From Fontivita pretiosa (GTDB taxonomy: Bacteria; Planctomycetota; Phycisphaerae; Tepidisphaerales; Tepidisphaeraceae), in NCBI RefSeq assembly GCF_050410795.1, contig NZ_CP191258.1:4898001-4962000 (forward strand): a stretch of DNA of 64,000 nucleotides, written 5' to 3'. Below the pieces are notes generated by a model. The model was not told where the DNA came from and searched no databases. It saw only the letters and a list, made by a program, of their open reading frames with translations. Below are positions 61,239 through 64,000 of this stretch, piece after piece. The position numbers and the translations under genes were made by a program. Position 1 is the stretch's first letter. Every line of letters begins with the position of its first letter.

Positions 61239-61244
61239 ATTATA
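61239..61244 (-). promoter_or_regulatory. -10 box directly before the DUF1992 gene
   Basis: Perfect TATAAT on the minus strand, 6 bases before the ATG at 61232. Initiation at the usual distance would fall on the ATG itself. The -35 region is weak (CTTCGT). Confidence 0.45.
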
Positions 61245-61337
61245 GATCACAAGCCGACGGGACGAAGGATGAAATGACAGCGCTGATCCGAGGGCACAAT
61301 CGCCGAAATCTGGTTTTCAGCCTTTCAACCCTTGCGC

Positions 61338-62786
61338 TCACACGGCGATTTGTTTCCATCCTCCGTGCAGGAACCTTGCGTAGATGACGGCGCCGCGGAT
61401 GAGCAGCTCGACAGCCAGCACGACCCACACGGCCGTCAGACCCTGGTGCAGCACGCGCGTGACGATCCACACTCCTGCCAGACGGATCACGAACATGTTG
61501 AACACCAGCAGCAGCATCAGTGTCAGCGTATCGCCGGCGCCGCGCAACGCGCCACCGAAAATCATCGCCGCTGCGAAGCCGGCCTGGCAGAACCCGGTGA
61601 TGAACAGGCACCGCGTGACCAGCTCCTGCACCGCCGGGTCCTCGGAGAACAGCATCGCGGGATACTGTCCGAACAGGATGAAGCCGACTCCGCAGGCGAT
61701 CATGAACCCGCCGCCCAGCGCGTAGGCCAGGTAGGCGCTTCGGGTGGCGCGGCGATCGTCGCGCATCCCCAGGCTCTGGCCGACCATCGTCGCCGCCGCC
61801 GTCGCCACCGCGAATCCGGTCATGTAGCTGAGGCTTTCGATGCGTACGGTGATGTTGTGGGCGTTACCCGCGGTCGCGCCAAGCTCATTGACCAGCCGAA
61901 GCACACCGAAGTTCGCGACCCAGTGCATCAGGTCGCTGGCACCAGCCGGAATACCGATTCGCAGCAGCCGCCGCAGGTACTGCCAGTGCGGGCGCATGCG
62001 GTGCCAGTAGAGCCTCAACCCGCCACGACCCAGCACCAGCACCGTGAACTGCACCAGCCCTCCGCTGATGTAGGCAATCGTGGTGCCCCAGGCGATGCCA
62101 TCGAATCCGAGCCGGGGCATTCCAAACCAGCCATACGTCAGCGCGAAACTCGCGCCCATGTTGATCAGATCCACACCAATCATCGTCAGCGCGGGCGTGA
62201 GGGTGTCTCCGGCGCCGCGCAGACAGGCGTTGGCGACGAACATCACCATGGTCAGGGGCATGGAGATCGAAAGAATGCGAAGGTAGTCACGGGCATAGTG
62301 CAGCGGTTGCGAATCCAGCCCCGCGGCACGGGCGATGGGGCCGGCCAACGCGAACATCACCGCGCCGGTCAGCAGGCCCACCAGCAACGCCGACGTGACC
62401 GACTGCCCGCAGATGCTGTTGGCCAGCCGGCGGTGTCTGGCGCCCACAGCACGGGCGATGATCGCGGTGCTGCCCGTGCCCACCGCGCTGACCAGCAGGC
62501 TCGCCAGCCACAGGATGTAGCTGATCGTTCCGACGGCGGCGCCGGCGGCGACCTCGTCGGCCCGACTCAGCGCGGTCGGCACGTCGTACTGATGGATGTG
62601 ATTGGCCAGGTAGGTGTCGGTCCAGCCGACCAGGATATGCAGCGCGTGCTCGGCAAAAACAGGCAGCGACAGCACCAGCAATTGCCGCAGCAATGCGCGG
62701 GTTGAATCCATCCCCCGCGGCATCTCGCCGGCCGGACGAGCCATCGCATGCTGCACCTTTGATACCGCCGGCGAGGAGCGATTCAT
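61338..62786 (-). CDS. MATE-family efflux transporter
   Basis: A 482-residue membrane protein with about twelve helices and the MATE pattern of repeated halves (LPVFAEHALHILVGWTDTYLA, ACLRGAGDTLTPALTMIGVD, GALRGAGDTLTLMLLLVF). It would export organic cations or drugs against Na+ or H+. It is one of the larger MATE variants, with a longer N-terminus. A TATTAT box ends 11 bases before the ATG. Confidence 0.9.
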   Translation of the reverse strand: MNRSSPAVSKVQHAMARPAGEMPRGMDSTRALLRQLLVLSLPVFAEHALHILVGWTDTYLANHIHQYDVPTALSRADEVAAGAAVGTISYILWLASLLVSAVGTGSTAIIARAVGARHRRLANSICGQSVTSALLVGLLTGAVMFALAGPIARAAGLDSQPLHYARDYLRILSISMPLTMVMFVANACLRGAGDTLTPALTMIGVDLINMGASFALTYGWFGMPRLGFDGIAWGTTIAYISGGLVQFTVLVLGRGGLRLYWHRMRPHWQYLRRLLRIGIPAGASDLMHWVANFGVLRLVNELGATAGNAHNITVRIESLSYMTGFAVATAAATMVGQSLGMRDDRRATRSAYLAYALGGGFMIACGVGFILFGQYPAMLFSEDPAVQELVTRCLFITGFCQAGFAAAMIFGGALRGAGDTLTLMLLLVFNMFVIRLAGVWIVTRVLHQGLTAVWVVLAVELLIRGAVIYARFLHGGWKQIAV

Positions 62787-62884
62787 AGTCAGGGCAGATA
62801 ATACGCGGACAAACTGCGGCGGGACACAGATCGAATCGCCCGCTGACCAGAGAACTGCTGTCTGTCGTCATTCAACTCACAATC

Positions 62885-64000
62885 TCAGGCCAGCAGCACT
62901 TCCAGCGAGACTTGATTCAAATCGAGCATGGCGTCGAGTTGAGCCGAATCGGCGCCCTCGCCGCCGTCGAGGATCAGATCGGCCAGGGAGTCGCGGGCGA
63001 AGACGCGGTCGTTGCCTGCGCCGGCGAAGATGCGGTCAACCCCCTGGCCGGCGACGATCAGGTCGTCGCCGCCGCCGCTGCGCACCACGTCGTCGCCGCC
63101 GCCGGCGTCGATGGAGACGGGCAGGGTACCGGCATCGATGGCGATCCAGTCATTCCCTGCGCGTGCGGCGATCGAGACGCCGCGCACCCGCGAGGCCGGG
63201 AAGCTCACGGTCTGCCCGTTGCACGTGACCTTCACCTTGCCGCCGGCCAGACGCACGCCGATCGAGTCGCGGTCATTGGTTCCATAGATGCGCAGGCGTT
63301 TGCCGGTGATTGCCGCGAACGTGCTGGAGATGCTGAGTTGATAATCGCCCGTGCTGCCGCTGGCGGCGCCGGCGCCGCGGACGGGGTCGTACGCCCGTGG
63401 CGATCGTCCCGCGCCGCTGACGCCGATGAAGTATGTCTGTCCGCGAACCACCCCGGTGTAGATCAGACTGTCCACGGTGCGCGGGTCGGCGTTGTCGTTG
63501 TAGGTGATCTCGCGTCCGGTTGCGTCGAAGATGCGCACAAACGTGTCGGCGCCGAAGCTGCTGAGGGCGCCGGCACGCACCTGGATCGGTCCGCTGGCCG
63601 GCGCCAGGAAGCGATACAGGTCCACATCCGTCGAGCCGCGGACCAGCGCCAGGTCCATGCCCAGATTCGCGGTCAGCGCCGAATTCAACTGGATGCTGCG
63701 CACCGCCGGAGCGTCCAGGCGATCATCCCAGAGCCTGGCGACGATGGATCGCGGTCGCAGTCGCATGCTGATGCGGTAATCGCCGACGGTGCCGGGAGAG
63801 CCGCTGCCCAGCAGTTGCGGGTCATAGTTGTCGTTGCCGGCGCCCGAGACGCCGATGAAATACACCTGTCCACCGACAACCGGCGCGCGAAGCAACGGGT
63901 CCGGGCCGTCGATGTCGTCACTGCTGGCCAGCAGCCGTCCGTCGGATGCAAACAGCCTCAGCACGGCGTTGACTGGCGACGGGTTGCCGGCCAAGGAGTA
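62885..64000 (-). CDS. Exported PPC-domain protein with calcium-binding repeats (cut by window end)
   Basis: The visible 371 residues are the C-terminal part; the frame is open to position 64000, so the start lies to the right. Two PPC-like (pre-peptidase C-terminal) beta domains appear (VLRLFASDGRLLASSDDIDG with VYFIGVSGAGNDNYDP; FVRIFDATGREITYNDNADP with TYFIGVSGAGRS). They are followed by hemolysin-type glycine/aspartate repeats (DAGGGDDVVRSGGGDDLIV, GVDRIFAGAGNDRVFA). It is probably secreted and calcium-stabilised; no catalytic part is visible. Confidence 0.82.
   Translation of the reverse strand, partial: YSLAGNPSPVNAVLRLFASDGRLLASSDDIDGPDPLLRAPVVGGQVYFIGVSGAGNDNYDPQLLGSGSPGTVGDYRISMRLRPRSIVARLWDDRLDAPAVRSIQLNSALTANLGMDLALVRGSTDVDLYRFLAPASGPIQVRAGALSSFGADTFVRIFDATGREITYNDNADPRTVDSLIYTGVVRGQTYFIGVSGAGRSPRAYDPVRGAGAASGSTGDYQLSISSTFAAITGKRLRIYGTNDRDSIGVRLAGGKVKVTCNGQTVSFPASRVRGVSIAARAGNDWIAIDAGTLPVSIDAGGGDDVVRSGGGDDLIVAGQGVDRIFAGAGNDRVFARDSLADLILDGGEGADSAQLDAMLDLNQVSLEVLLA

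Noticed and set aside
62885..63994. TTG at 63994 as the true start of the PPC/calcium-repeat protein
   Set aside because: The frame stays open to the window edge and the domain pattern implies a missing N-terminal part and signal peptide.
1..64000. CRISPR arrays, insertion sequences or prophage genes
   Set aside because: No regularly spaced repeats, no transposase, integrase or phage structural genes were seen. The repeats present are short palindromes and one two-copy tandem.

Overview
This 64 kb window is GC-rich bacterial chromosome, most likely from a planctomycete of the Phycisphaerae type. Several lines point there: two PEP-CTERM proteins, secreted proteases with an N-terminal LEPR-XLL-like motif and C-terminal dockerin repeats, membrane proteins headed by a CxxCGYNLRGL zinc ribbon, eukaryote-like Ser/Thr kinases and dispersed palindromic intergenic repeats. 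No rRNA, tRNA, CRISPR array or insertion sequence was recognised. Both edges cut genes: ccmF at the left, and an exported PPC/calcium-repeat protein at the right.

Layout. 1-6300 (+): cytochrome c maturation genes (ccmF partial, a lipoprotein, ccmA, ccmB, ccmC, ccmD) running into hemA, which links haem supply to haem export and attachment. 6402-8120 (-): two PEP-CTERM proteins sharing a leader element. 8448-15959: two sugar-nucleotide epimerases, an HGSNAT-like acyltransferase, a zinc-ribbon membrane protein, a Gfo/Idh/MocA oxidoreductase and an HDOD-GGDEF protein. 16187-17450 (-): a histone-H1-like protein and a divergent kinase. 17671-24500 (+): the most unusual block. It holds a membrane protein, a Ser/Thr kinase with zinc ribbons, two zinc-ribbon membrane proteins, a 33-residue membrane peptide, three proteins that read as ESCRT-III/Snf7-family members (one a winged-helix-Snf7 architecture resembling CHMP7, two of about 200 residues resembling CHMPs) and a CPBP intramembrane protease. 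24595-29465 (+): a CoaB-like protein and a signalling cluster (histidine kinase, response regulator, hybrid kinase). 29485-37503 (-): a SprT-like protein and two very large secreted dockerin proteases (S8 and M36).

37857-48760 (+): an FHA-GspE ATPase, a ferredoxin and glutamine synthetase, then a nitrate assimilation operon (transporter, siroheme nitrite reductase, an Fe-S/FAD/NADPH reductase and molybdopterin nitrate reductase). Nitrate is imported, reduced to ammonium and fixed by GlnA next door. 48867-59470: a coiled-coil protein, a TsaC/Sua5-LMW-PTP fusion, an RpiB-like isomerase, a TrkH-like transporter, HisI, PGK, Rpe, a degenerate histidine phosphatase, AccD and an M20D amidohydrolase. 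59478-64000 (-): a Dabb lipoprotein, QueG, a DUF1992 protein, a MATE transporter and the truncated exported protein.

The best candidate for an undescribed system is the 17.7-24.5 kb block. Its ESCRT-III-like proteins do not look like the usual bacterial PspA/Vipp1 members of that superfamily, and they sit with a kinase and membrane zinc-ribbon proteins. The assignment rests on reading helices and motifs by eye; a profile search and structure prediction would decide it.
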